Of a DNA stretch of 27,778 bases, positions 16,025 to 23,589 are shown in pieces; position 1 is the stretch's first letter, and each line of letters begins with the position of its first letter. Made by a program: the position numbers and the translations under genes. The notes under the pieces were generated by a model, which was not told the DNA's origin, searched no databases, and saw nothing but the letters and a program-made list of their open reading frames with translations. The DNA is from Alphaproteobacteria bacterium UBA4588 (GTDB lineage Bacteria > Pseudomonadota > Alphaproteobacteria > Puniceispirillales > Puniceispirillaceae). The stretch is taken from positions 1-27,778 of the forward strand of contig DGJU01000002.1 in assembly GCA_002387605.1 (NCBI GenBank), read 5' to 3'.

Positions 16025-17024
16025 GAGCGACCTTATCACCTTTTCATTTGACGCCAGCCCCGAAGAAGCAGGAACCCGCATCGATAGATGGCTAGCGGTA
16101 ACCGCTAATGATCCCGGCTTGTCTCGTTCACGAATCAAAGCCCTGATTATCGAGGGCCAGCTTACCTGCGATGGGCGCACATTATCTGATCCCTCCGCGA
16201 CGGTCAAACCTGGCGCATCCTATCAGCTAATTGTACCCAAGGCGATTGATGCAACCCCGCAGCCTGAAAATATCCCGCTCGATATCATGTATGAAGATGA
16301 TGATATTATTGTCCTAAATAAGGCAGCCGGCATGGTCGTCCACCCAGCGCCCGGCGCTCTGTCAGGGACGCTTGTCAACGCACTGCTGTTCCATTGCAAA
16401 GGCTCTTTGACAGGGATTGGCGGAGTTGCGCGCCCCGGCATTGTTCACCGCCTTGATAAGGATACATCCGGCGTCATGGTATCAGCCAAAACAGATAGGG
16501 CGCATATCAGGCTAACCGAGATGTTTGCCGCCCATGATCTTGAGCGGCGTTACCGTGCCTTTATCTGGGGCATGCCTGCAGAACGTGCTGGCATCATTGA
16601 ACAGCCGCTTGGCAGGCACAAAACAGATAGAAAAAGGCAGGCTGTGATACCGTCAGGCAAACATGCTATCACCTATTATAAAACATTATCAGACCTACCA
16701 CCGTTTGGCTGTTTCATTGAATGTCAGCTTGAAACCGGTCGCACACATCAGATCCGGGTTCATATGTCACATCTCGGCCATGGTATTATTGGCGACCAAA
16801 TATATGGTAAGGCCTTACGGGCGGGCCAGATGCCAGACACGGTAAGCCGTGAGGCATTATCTGTGCTAAAAGCCTTTCCCCGGCAGGCGCTTCATGCTGC
16901 CTCGCTCGGCTTTGCGCATCCTGTCACAGGAGAGCCCCTATTCTTTGAAACTGAATTACCAGATGATATGGCAGGTCTTCACAGCCATATCCTGAATGCG
17001 ATTAAGCTGCGCTCTAAGGTTTAG
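16023..17024 (+). CDS. rluD: 23S rRNA pseudouridine synthase, RluD/RluA family
   Basis: This enzyme turns specific uridines of 23S rRNA (in E. coli RluD: 1911, 1915 and 1917) into pseudouridine. The 333-residue product has an N-terminal S4 RNA-binding domain (about 16-65, with GTRIDRWLA and SRSRIKALIIEG). The catalytic domain follows, with RPGIVHRLDKDTSG holding the active-site Asp145, then LERRYRAFIWG and ETGRTHQIRVHMSHLGHGIIGD. The S4 domain and length match RluD better than RluA or RluC. The start at 16023 begins MSDLITF; upstream in-frame ATGs at 15909 and 16014 would extend into the opposing gene and lack family similarity. No clear ribosome site is seen, so its promoter and leader must lie inside the opposing gene. 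Confidence 0.9.
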   Translation: MSDLITFSFDASPEEAGTRIDRWLAVTANDPGLSRSRIKALIIEGQLTCDGRTLSDPSATVKPGASYQLIVPKAIDATPQPENIPLDIMYEDDDIIVLNKAAGMVVHPAPGALSGTLVNALLFHCKGSLTGIGGVARPGIVHRLDKDTSGVMVSAKTDRAHIRLTEMFAAHDLERRYRAFIWGMPAERAGIIEQPLGRHKTDRKRQAVIPSGKHAITYYKTLSDLPPFGCFIECQLETGRTHQIRVHMSHLGHGIIGDQIYGKALRAGQMPDTVSREALSVLKAFPRQALHAASLGFAHPVTGEPLFFETELPDDMAGLHSHILNAIKLRSKV

Positions 17025-17051
17025 CGCTGGGTAGATTGCCCTCATTCTGCC

Positions 17052-17090
17052 ACTCTTTACATTCATGACTAGTCTTCCCATATAAAGAGT
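17052..17090 (+). repeat. Inverted repeat upstream of rpoH
   Basis: ACTCTTTA (17052-17059) and TAAAGAGT (17083-17090) form a perfect 8-bp dyad with a 23-nt loop, in the 88-bp gap before rpoH. The right arm overlaps a TATAAA that could be a -10 element (a TTTACA lies 19 bp upstream of it). The dyad could be an operator over the rpoH promoter or, if transcription starts further upstream, a leader hairpin. No conventional promoter in the gap was clearly better. Confidence 0.35.
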
Positions 17091-17112
17091 AACAATATTT
17101 GATTTATGATGG

Positions 17113-18018
17113 ATGATTATGAGCAAAACAGCCCTTATCCCTTCGCTAACACCAGAAGGTAGCCTCAGTCGCTACATGGAACAGATTAGACAGTTTCCTA
17201 TGCTGGAACCTGATGAAGAATATATGCTAGCGCATGCCTTTGCTGAGCGCGGCGATGTTGCGTCTGCCCATAAGCTTGTTACAAGCCATCTTCGGCTCGT
17301 TGCGAAAATTGCCATGGGGTATCGTGGCTATGGTCTACCGATTGCAGATCTCATTTCTGAGGGTAATCTCGGGATGATGCATGCGGTTAAGAAGTTTGAT
17401 CCGGAGCGTGGCTTCAGGCTGGCAACCTACGCGATGTGGTGGATTAAAGCCTCTATGCAGGAATATATTCTGCGGAGCTGGTCACTGGTAAAAATCGGCA
17501 CCACAGCCTCCCAGAAAAAGCTGTTTTTTAATCTGCGTCGTCTGAAAGGGAAAATTGGGGCGATTGATAGCGGTGACCTTCACCCTGATCAGGTTACCCA
17601 TATTGCTGATGAATTAAATGTTCCTGAGACAGATGTTATCTCAATGAATCAGAGAATGGCTGGCGGTGACCGCTCGCTTAACGTGACGGTTGGCGGCGCG
17701 GATAGTGATGGTTCTAGCGAATGGCAGGACTGGCTCGAAGATGATGCTGATGATCAGGAAACATTATTTGCTGAACGCGAAGAATTTTCAGCGCGGCAAA
17801 AGCTAATGCTAGAGGCAATGAGCATCCTGAATGAGCGTGAGGTGAGAATCATCGAGGCTCGCCGCTTATCAGAGCCACCGCTCACACTAGAACAGCTTGC
17901 CGATGAGTTTAGTGTCAGCCGTGAGCGCATCAGGCAAATTGAAGGCAGAGCCTTTGAAAAACTTTCAGAGGCTGTGCGAAGCAAAGCAAGCGAACTAAAA
18001 TTACTGCCAGAAGCTTAA
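17113..18018 (+). CDS. rpoH: RNA polymerase heat-shock sigma factor RpoH (sigma-32)
   Basis: RpoH directs RNA polymerase to heat-shock promoters. The product (301 residues, or 299 from the second ATG at 17119) has sigma region 1.2/2 (SLSRYMEQIRQFPMLEPDEEYMLA, given in parts, then HLRLVAKIAMGYRGYGLPIADLISEGNLGM), the -10 contacting region 2.4 (RGFRLATYAMWWIKASMQEYILRSW), and a region 4 helix-turn-helix (LTLEQLADEFSVSRERIRQIEGRAFEKL). The RpoH box QKKLFFNLRRLK just after region 2.4 separates it from RpoD and from other sigma factors. The second start has a GGA 5 nt upstream and gives the usual MSKTALIP beginning. It follows the rluD-type gene by 88 bp and meets purA tail to tail, 11 bp away. 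Confidence 0.95.
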   Translation: MIMSKTALIPSLTPEGSLSRYMEQIRQFPMLEPDEEYMLAHAFAERGDVASAHKLVTSHLRLVAKIAMGYRGYGLPIADLISEGNLGMMHAVKKFDPERGFRLATYAMWWIKASMQEYILRSWSLVKIGTTASQKKLFFNLRRLKGKIGAIDSGDLHPDQVTHIADELNVPETDVISMNQRMAGGDRSLNVTVGGADSDGSSEWQDWLEDDADDQETLFAEREEFSARQKLMLEAMSILNEREVRIIEARRLSEPPLTLEQLADEFSVSRERIRQIEGRAFEKLSEAVRSKASELKLLPEA

Positions 18019-18029
18019 GCGCGCATCTG

Positions 18030-19322
18030 TTAGCCAGCAAACGGGTCATGCACCAGAATGGTATCATCGCGTTCAGGACTGGTTGACAGAATAGAGACTG
18101 GCAGGCCTGTCAGTTCTTCAACACGGCGAATATATTTTACCGCATTTGCTGGCAATTCTGCCCATGACCGCGCGCCATAGGTTGTCTCAGACCAGCCCGG
18201 CATTTCTTCATAAATCGGCGTACAGGCCGCTTGATCGCTCTCATTTGATGGGAAGTAATCAAGCATCTTGCCATTACACTCATAGCCAGTGCATATCTTC
18301 AGCACTTCAAACCCATCAAGAACATCCAGCTTGGTGAGCGCCATACCCGTAATACCAGCGGTCTGACCTGCTTGGCGCACCATCACGGCATCAAACCATC
18401 CACACCGGCGCTTTCGGCCCGTAACAGTCCCAAACTCACGGCCTCTCTCGCCCATACGTGCCCCATCATCACCGAAATCTTCGGTTGGGAACGGGCCAGA
18501 ACCAACGCGTGTTGTATAGGCTTTGGTAATGCCAAGCACAAATGAGACACTACCCGGCCCTGTACCAGAACCTGTGGCTGCCTGTCCGGCAACAGTATTG
18601 GAGGAGGTAACAAACGGATATGTGCCATGGTCAATATCCAGCATCACGCCTTGTGCACCTTCAAACAGAATACGTTTACTATTGGCACGGGCATCAGCAA
18701 GCACCTGCCAGCTCCGGCCGGCATAGGCAAGGATTTCATCAGCCATTTCCAGCAGCTCTGCAGCGCTATCCGCTGCTGAAAGTTCAGGCTCACCTGCCGC
18801 CTTTAGCCAGATGTTATGATGGGCTGTTAAAGCCTCAAGGCGCGTATGAAGTAATGCTGTGTCGCGCAAATCCGACAAGCGCAGACCGCGGCGCGCAATC
18901 TTATCTTCATAAGCTGGGCCAATACCGCGCCCGGTCGTACCAATTTTGCCAGCACCCCGCATAGCTTCGCGCGCAATATCAACTTTTTGGTGGATCGGCA
19001 AAATAAGCGAGACACTATCGGAGACGATCAGATTATCTGGCGTAATTTCAACGCCTTGTTCGCGCAAAATCTTCATCTCAGACAGCAGGGCTGACGGGTC
19101 AACAACAACCCCATTGCCAATGATCGACAGCTTGCCGGGACGCACTATACCAGACGGAAGCAGCGACAGCTTATATTCTACGCCGCCAATGACGAGCGTG
19201 TGACCTGCGTTATGACCGCCTTGAAACCGCACAACCAAATCTGCGCGCTCAGATAGCCAATCAACAATTTTACCTTTGCCTTCATCTCCCCACTGGGAGC
19301 CGATTACTGCAACATTTGACAT
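18030..19322 (-). CDS. purA: Adenylosuccinate synthetase PurA
   Basis: PurA joins IMP and aspartate with GTP to make adenylosuccinate, the first committed step to AMP. The 430-residue product carries the phosphate-binding loop GSQWGDEGKGKIVD with catalytic Asp13, and GGHNAGH with catalytic His41. The IMP-site sequence GTTGRGIGPAYEDK follows, and a GTP-binding TKLDVLDG lies near the C-terminus. Length and key positions equal those of E. coli PurA (432). It is the last gene of the serC-serA-hisZ-purA minus-strand group, 71 bp after hisZ. That gap is AT-rich, with no terminator seen, so read-through from hisZ is likely. Confidence 0.97.
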   Translation of the reverse strand: MSNVAVIGSQWGDEGKGKIVDWLSERADLVVRFQGGHNAGHTLVIGGVEYKLSLLPSGIVRPGKLSIIGNGVVVDPSALLSEMKILREQGVEITPDNLIVSDSVSLILPIHQKVDIAREAMRGAGKIGTTGRGIGPAYEDKIARRGLRLSDLRDTALLHTRLEALTAHHNIWLKAAGEPELSAADSAAELLEMADEILAYAGRSWQVLADARANSKRILFEGAQGVMLDIDHGTYPFVTSSNTVAGQAATGSGTGPGSVSFVLGITKAYTTRVGSGPFPTEDFGDDGARMGERGREFGTVTGRKRRCGWFDAVMVRQAGQTAGITGMALTKLDVLDGFEVLKICTGYECNGKMLDYFPSNESDQAACTPIYEEMPGWSETTYGARSWAELPANAVKYIRRVEELTGLPVSILSTSPERDDTILVHDPFAG

Positions 19323-19393
19323 TCTTTTTTATGTCCTTTTTTACACCAGACTATCGTCTTTTTAAAATCTACATACCTTCGCAAAAAGGCTTA

Positions 19394-20554
19394 TTAAAGT
19401 TCTTCTGGCGCACTATCGCGGTGACGCAAGATGAACTGGCACCCAAGAGAGAGCGCTTCTTGGTCAGCATTTACCCCAACACTCCCAAACACGACTTGCC
19501 GGCCTCTATCCGCAAAGCTCAGCCCGGATGCCAAGCCTGCCTCTGCTGAGATATAAAGCCGTGGAAGCTCGTCTGGCGCATTCAAAGCGCGCAAAATCCT
19601 ATCCATATAAAGTGAGATACCAACAGCTGGCTCGCCATATCCGGTAACATATGCGCCGCCGCGGGCAACAGCCCCGCGCAGACCTTGTCCAAATATCGAG
19701 AAGCTAATCGAAGTATGATAATCAAACCCCTGACTATCTAGTGGGTCAAGTGTGAGCGCGACATCCGGCATTAAGCCTGAAAGCATCTCCACAACATTTA
19801 ATAAAACCGATAGATAATCAGCTGCAGGCTGGGGCAAGTTTGCACCAACCGCTGCTAGTGCTTCTGCAGTTCCGCCTGATTGCGTGCATAAAGCCGCAAG
19901 GTGGGCTGATGCCACACTATCATGAGCGCTAAGTGCCGTAATATCACGGTTCCGCACAGCCTCGCCTAGCGTTGCGCGGGCGTCATCATCAACACCGTCT
20001 AGGAGCAGGCCAACAAGGCGCGGCACACCCAAATCAACAGTCAATCCAGAAATGCCGGCACGGGTGAGAGCACGCACACCAAGCAGAATCATTTCTGCAG
20101 CAGCCTGTTCATCATCACGGCCAATAATTTCAGCCCCAGCTTGCACAAGCTGGCGTTCTGGATTCAGCACGTCAGGCACAACCCGCATCACTTCACCAGA
20201 ATAAGCAAGACGCAAAGGGCGCGGCATATGCGCAAGGCGGGTGCCTGAAATGCGGGCAACCTGAGCTGTCATATCAGCCCGCAACGCCATCATCTGATGC
20301 GAGACCGGGTCAAGTAGCCGGAAACTTGATTTTGAAAGGCTGGCGCCCGGCCCTTCACCAAGGAGTGTTTCTTCGAATTCAACCAGCGGCGGTTTGACCT
20401 GCACATAACCAAAATCAGCAAAACATGCCATCACATCTCGGGTGGATTTCATGTCCTGAGCGGCTTGAGGATGCAGCAAATCTGACAGGCCTGCTGGCAA
20501 TAAACCCTGTTGTGGGGAGCCCCCTGATACTGGGGCGCTATCATCTACTGTCAT
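19394..20554 (-). CDS. hisZ: ATP phosphoribosyltransferase regulatory subunit HisZ
   Basis: HisZ is a catalytically dead relative of histidyl-tRNA synthetase that activates short-form HisG in the first step of histidine synthesis. The 386-residue product has class II synthetase core features: FADFGYVQVKPPLVEFEETLL, then FRLLDPVSHQMMALRADMTAQVARI (motif 2-like, given in parts) and LRLAYSGEVMRV. The C-terminal anticodon-binding domain of true HisRS is missing. The length matches HisZ (about 380) and not HisS (about 420 or more). Its presence implies a short HisG elsewhere in the genome. Placement between serA and purA is seen in other alphaproteobacteria. The gene is preceded by a 155-bp spacer with several hairpins. 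Confidence 0.88.
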   Translation of the reverse strand: MTVDDSAPVSGGSPQQGLLPAGLSDLLHPQAAQDMKSTRDVMACFADFGYVQVKPPLVEFEETLLGEGPGASLSKSSFRLLDPVSHQMMALRADMTAQVARISGTRLAHMPRPLRLAYSGEVMRVVPDVLNPERQLVQAGAEIIGRDDEQAAAEMILLGVRALTRAGISGLTVDLGVPRLVGLLLDGVDDDARATLGEAVRNRDITALSAHDSVASAHLAALCTQSGGTAEALAAVGANLPQPAADYLSVLLNVVEMLSGLMPDVALTLDPLDSQGFDYHTSISFSIFGQGLRGAVARGGAYVTGYGEPAVGISLYMDRILRALNAPDELPRLYISAEAGLASGLSFADRGRQVVFGSVGVNADQEALSLGCQFILRHRDSAPEEL

Positions 20555-20578
20555 GGCGCGGCGCTCACTCTTGTTTCG

Positions 20579-20682
20579 CCTGCTGAACGACGTGCCAGCA
20601 GGTCACAAAAACCTGATTGTTCTAGCCTGTTTCAGCCAGCGGGGCAAGCAGAGGGACACACCTCTGTTACCACTACCCCGCT
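20579..20682 (-). promoter_or_regulatory. Structured leader or spacer before hisZ
   Basis: The 155-bp gap between serA and hisZ is rich in hairpins. Nearest serA is a two-level stem: outer AGCGGGG/CCCCGCT (20638-20644 with 20676-20682), inner CAGAGG/CCTCTG with a 6-nt loop (20649-20666). Nearest hisZ is CCTGCTG/CAGCAGG (20579-20585 with 20596-20602). Its arm at 20596-20602 also overlaps another possible stem, CAGGT/ACCTG (20599-20603 with 20611-20615), so the two would exclude each other, as in attenuators. No T run follows the last hairpin, and no known riboswitch was recognised. Just after the serA stop the minus strand has a run of eight T without a clear stem. Confidence 0.35.
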
Positions 20683-20709
20683 ATTATTGTTTTTTGCTAA
20701 AAAAAACGC

Positions 20710-22293
20710 CTAACTATCAAAGCGCAAATAGTCTGCCCGCACGATTTGCGGGAGTGCCCGTATCGCCTGAAGGGTGTCTGCTTCAACATTTCCATCAACT
20801 TCAATTAGCGCAATCGCTTCACCGCCTGCTTCTTTTCGGCCAAGATGGAAGGTTGCAATATTCAACCCCAATCCGCCTAAAACACCGCCAAGAGCCCCGA
20901 TAAAGCCCGGCTTATCAAAATTGCGCAGATACATCATATCTTCAGGGAACCCTGCCTCAACCGAAATACCCTGTACTTCGACAATACGGGGTCTATCGCC
21001 ACCAAACAGAGTACCGGCAATCGTCCGCTCGCCGCCTTTGAAGGCAACCGTCAGACGAAGCAATGTTTCATAATCACATCTGCGGTCATGGCGCACTGTA
21101 GCAACAGCAAGGCCATTGGCAGAGGCAACCGCTGTTGCATTCACCATATTAACCGAATCCATCTTGGCGCCGAGCAATCCTGCCAGAGTAGCTGCCAGAA
21201 CAGGGCCTTCGTTCAAAGCAGCCGCACGCCCGTCAAATTCGAGCCGCACAGAACTGAGGCCATCAGCATCAATTTGCCCCAGAAACTGGCCAAGACGCTG
21301 CCCTAATTTCATATATGGCCGCAAGACAGGCGCTTCTTCGGCTGTCACACTTGCCATATTCAGCGCGTTCGTCACAGCACCTGTATTCAGATAATCTGCC
21401 ATTTGCTCTGCGACCTGCAAGGCAACTTTTTCCTGTGCTTCTCTGGTGCTCGCGCCTAGATGCGGCGTTGCAATAAAGTTCGGGGCACCAAATAAAGGGT
21501 TATCTGTTGCTGGCTCTTCAGCAAAAACATCCAAGGCTGCGCCGGCAACATGACCAGATGTAAGAGCCGCGAATAAGGCAAGTTCATCCACGAGGCCGCC
21601 CCGTGCACAATTAACGATGCGAACACCTTTTTTGGTTTTATTCAGCGCATCTGCTGAAATGATATTACGTGTTGCGTCTGTCAGAGGGGTATGAAGCGTA
21701 ATGAAATCAGCTTCAGCCAATAGCTCATCAAGCTCTTTTTTCTCAATGCCCAATTCTTTTGCACGCTCGTCTGTAAGGAACGGGTCATACCCCATCACCT
21801 TCATCTTCAGCCCCTGCGCACGGTCCGCAACAATCGCACCAATATTACCACAGCCAACAATACCTAACTTTTTACCGGTAATTTCAGTTCCCATAAATTT
21901 TGACTTCTCCCACTTGCCCGCAAGCGTGGAGGTCGTGGCTTGGGGAATCTGTCGTGAGACAGCCAAAAGCATCGCAATCGCATGTTCAGCGGTTGTTATA
22001 GCATTACCAAAGGGCGTGTTCATTACCACAACGCCTGCCGCTGTTGCCGCTTTCTGGTCAACATTATCAACCCCGATACCCGCACGGCCAACCACTTTCA
22101 GCTTGGGTGCATGGCTCAGAAGCTCTTCGGTTACTTTGGTCGCTGAGCGAATAGCTAAACCATCATAATCACCGATGATAGCGGCAAGTTCTTCGGGGGT
22201 CAGGCCGGTTTTTACATCGACCTCTATCCCTGCGTTTCTAAAAATATCGGCAGCTTCAGGCGCCAATTTATCACTGATAAGGACTTTACTCAT
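20710..22293 (-). CDS. serA: D-3-phosphoglycerate dehydrogenase SerA
   Basis: SerA oxidises 3-phosphoglycerate with NAD+, the first step of serine synthesis. The 527-residue product has the NAD-binding fold with GIVGCGNIGAIVAD (about 144-157). The catalytic Arg231 lies in NCARGGLVDE, Glu260 in VFAEEP and His278 in PHLGAST. Residues after about 300 form an intervening domain, and the last 75 or so make an ACT domain (MMYLRNFDKPGFIGALGGVL in part). This is the long type I form, as in Bacillus and Mycobacterium, rather than the 410-residue E. coli form. serC lies 30 bp upstream on the same strand, so the first two steps of serine synthesis are encoded together. Confidence 0.96.
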   Translation of the reverse strand: MSKVLISDKLAPEAADIFRNAGIEVDVKTGLTPEELAAIIGDYDGLAIRSATKVTEELLSHAPKLKVVGRAGIGVDNVDQKAATAAGVVVMNTPFGNAITTAEHAIAMLLAVSRQIPQATTSTLAGKWEKSKFMGTEITGKKLGIVGCGNIGAIVADRAQGLKMKVMGYDPFLTDERAKELGIEKKELDELLAEADFITLHTPLTDATRNIISADALNKTKKGVRIVNCARGGLVDELALFAALTSGHVAGAALDVFAEEPATDNPLFGAPNFIATPHLGASTREAQEKVALQVAEQMADYLNTGAVTNALNMASVTAEEAPVLRPYMKLGQRLGQFLGQIDADGLSSVRLEFDGRAAALNEGPVLAATLAGLLGAKMDSVNMVNATAVASANGLAVATVRHDRRCDYETLLRLTVAFKGGERTIAGTLFGGDRPRIVEVQGISVEAGFPEDMMYLRNFDKPGFIGALGGVLGGLGLNIATFHLGRKEAGGEAIALIEVDGNVEADTLQAIRALPQIVRADYLRFDS

Positions 22294-22323
22294 CTTGTCA
22301 TTCTCTCTTGCTAAATAAGGAAA

Positions 22324-23469
22324 TTAGGAACGTGCTGTCTGATAGGCCCAGTCAATCCACGGCATCAGTGCGCGCATATCATCAGCCTCTACTGTTGGAC
22401 CGCCCCACAGGCGCAGTCCCGGAGGAGCTGTTCTATACGCGCCAATATCATAGGCGGCGCCTTCTGCTGCCAGCAGGCCAACCATCTTCTTGGCAAAGGC
22501 GGCTTGCTCGTCTGGCGACTGCGCGATAATTTCTGGCGCTGATAATCGCAGACAAATAGATGTTGAGGATAGATTGGCGTCATCTGCACACAGAAAATCA
22601 ATCCAATCATGAGTTGCAACAAAGTCACGCACAACAGCTAGATTGTCTTCTGAACGTTTAATCAGACCATCAAGTCCGCCACAGCTATCTGCCCAGTCCA
22701 GAGCCGAAAGCAAATCTTCAACACACAGCATGGATGGCGTGTTGATTGTATCACCGCGGAAAATGCCCTCAATAAGCTTGCCTTTTTTGGTAAGCTGGAA
22801 AATTTTTGGCATTGGCCAAGGCGGGGTATAGCTTTCAAGCCGCTCAACAGCCCGCGGCGATAGAATAATCACGCCATGTGCCGCCTCACCGCCCAGTGAT
22901 TTCTGCCAGCTAAATGTTGTAATATCCAGCTTGCTGAAATCCATCTCCATCGCAAAACAGGCAGAGGTCGCATCAGCAATCGTCAGGCCCGTCCGGTCAT
23001 CAGAAATCCAGTCCGTATTCGGCACCTTCACACCAGAGGTCGTCCCATTAAAGGTGAATAGAATATCCCTGTCCTGATCAATGGCTGATAAATCCGGCAG
23101 AGCGCCGAAATCTGCTTCCATTAATCGGCAGTCATCTAGTTTCAGCTGATTAACAGCATCACTCACCCAAGTTTTACCAAATGATTCCCATGCCAAAACA
23201 TCAACACCGCGGGCACCAAGGACAGACCACATGGCCATTTCCACTGCGCCCGTATCAGACGCAGGGACAATCCCGAGACGATAGCCTTCCGGTAGGCGAA
23301 GCAAAGATGCCATCCGGTCGATTGCTGAAGTAAGTTTGGCTTTGGGGTCTTTGGCGCGATGCGAGCGACCGAGCGCTGCGTCATCTAGTAGGGTGAGGTT
23401 CCAGCCGGGATGTTTCTTGGTCGGCCCCGATGAAAATAGGGGCGATTCCGGCAAACGCGGTGGTTTCAT
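22324..23469 (-). CDS. serC: Phosphoserine aminotransferase SerC
   Basis: SerC converts 3-phosphohydroxypyruvate and glutamate to phosphoserine, the second step of serine synthesis, using pyridoxal phosphate. The 381-residue product has the PLP-binding lysine in FSWQKSLGGE (Lys190) and the ring-binding Asp in IADATSA (Asp166). The N-terminal LPESPLFSSGPTKKHPGW and overall length are of the alphaproteobacterial/methanogen type, which differs from the E. coli type. A GTG at 23496 is in frame, but GAGG 6 nt before the ATG at 23469 fixes the start. It leads the serC-serA-hisZ-purA group and has its own promoter and a structured leader. Confidence 0.93.
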   Translation of the reverse strand: MKPPRLPESPLFSSGPTKKHPGWNLTLLDDAALGRSHRAKDPKAKLTSAIDRMASLLRLPEGYRLGIVPASDTGAVEMAMWSVLGARGVDVLAWESFGKTWVSDAVNQLKLDDCRLMEADFGALPDLSAIDQDRDILFTFNGTTSGVKVPNTDWISDDRTGLTIADATSACFAMEMDFSKLDITTFSWQKSLGGEAAHGVIILSPRAVERLESYTPPWPMPKIFQLTKKGKLIEGIFRGDTINTPSMLCVEDLLSALDWADSCGGLDGLIKRSEDNLAVVRDFVATHDWIDFLCADDANLSSTSICLRLSAPEIIAQSPDEQAAFAKKMVGLLAAEGAAYDIGAYRTAPPGLRLWGGPTVEADDMRALMPWIDWAYQTARS

Positions 23470-23495
23470 AACGAACCTCTTCAATAATGTGACCA

Positions 23496-23519
23496 CCCGT
23501 TGGGGGATGGCGACCCATC
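23496..23519 (-). ncRNA. Two-hairpin leader upstream of serC (candidate serC RNA motif)
   Basis: At the predicted transcript start lies a tight hairpin, GATGG GTCG CCATC (23506-23519). It is followed immediately by CCC AAC GGG (23496-23504 region). About 27 nt further on is the serC start. A conserved structured element upstream of serC, called the serC motif, is known in alphaproteobacteria. The location and the paired hairpins agree with that, but I could not compare the sequence to the family model. The role would be control of serC-serA expression. Confidence 0.45.
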
Positions 23520-23523
23520 GCAG

Positions 23524-23551
23524 AAGATAGAGAGGCGCGTAAAAATGTCAA
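23524..23551 (-). promoter_or_regulatory. Promoter for serC-serA
   Basis: On the minus strand TTGACA (23546-23551, perfect consensus) and TATCTT (23524-23529) are 16 bp apart, a strong sigma-70-type promoter. Transcription should begin near 23517-23520, placing the leader hairpins at the very 5' end of the mRNA. It sits in the 120-bp gap after glmM, making the serine genes an independent unit. Confidence 0.7.
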
Positions 23552-23589
23552 GCAGGAGAGTGTCAGAAATTACAAAAGAATGGTTATTC

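Noticed and set aside
16025..16207. N-terminal extension of the one-span membrane protein gene
   Set aside because: It lies antisense to the conserved S4 domain of the rluD-type gene, and a better start exists at 16024.
21701..22168. Long open frame on the plus strand opposite serA (155 codons)
   Set aside because: It is antisense to the conserved NAD-binding domain of serA; its Ser/Pro/Ala-rich product looks like a shadow.
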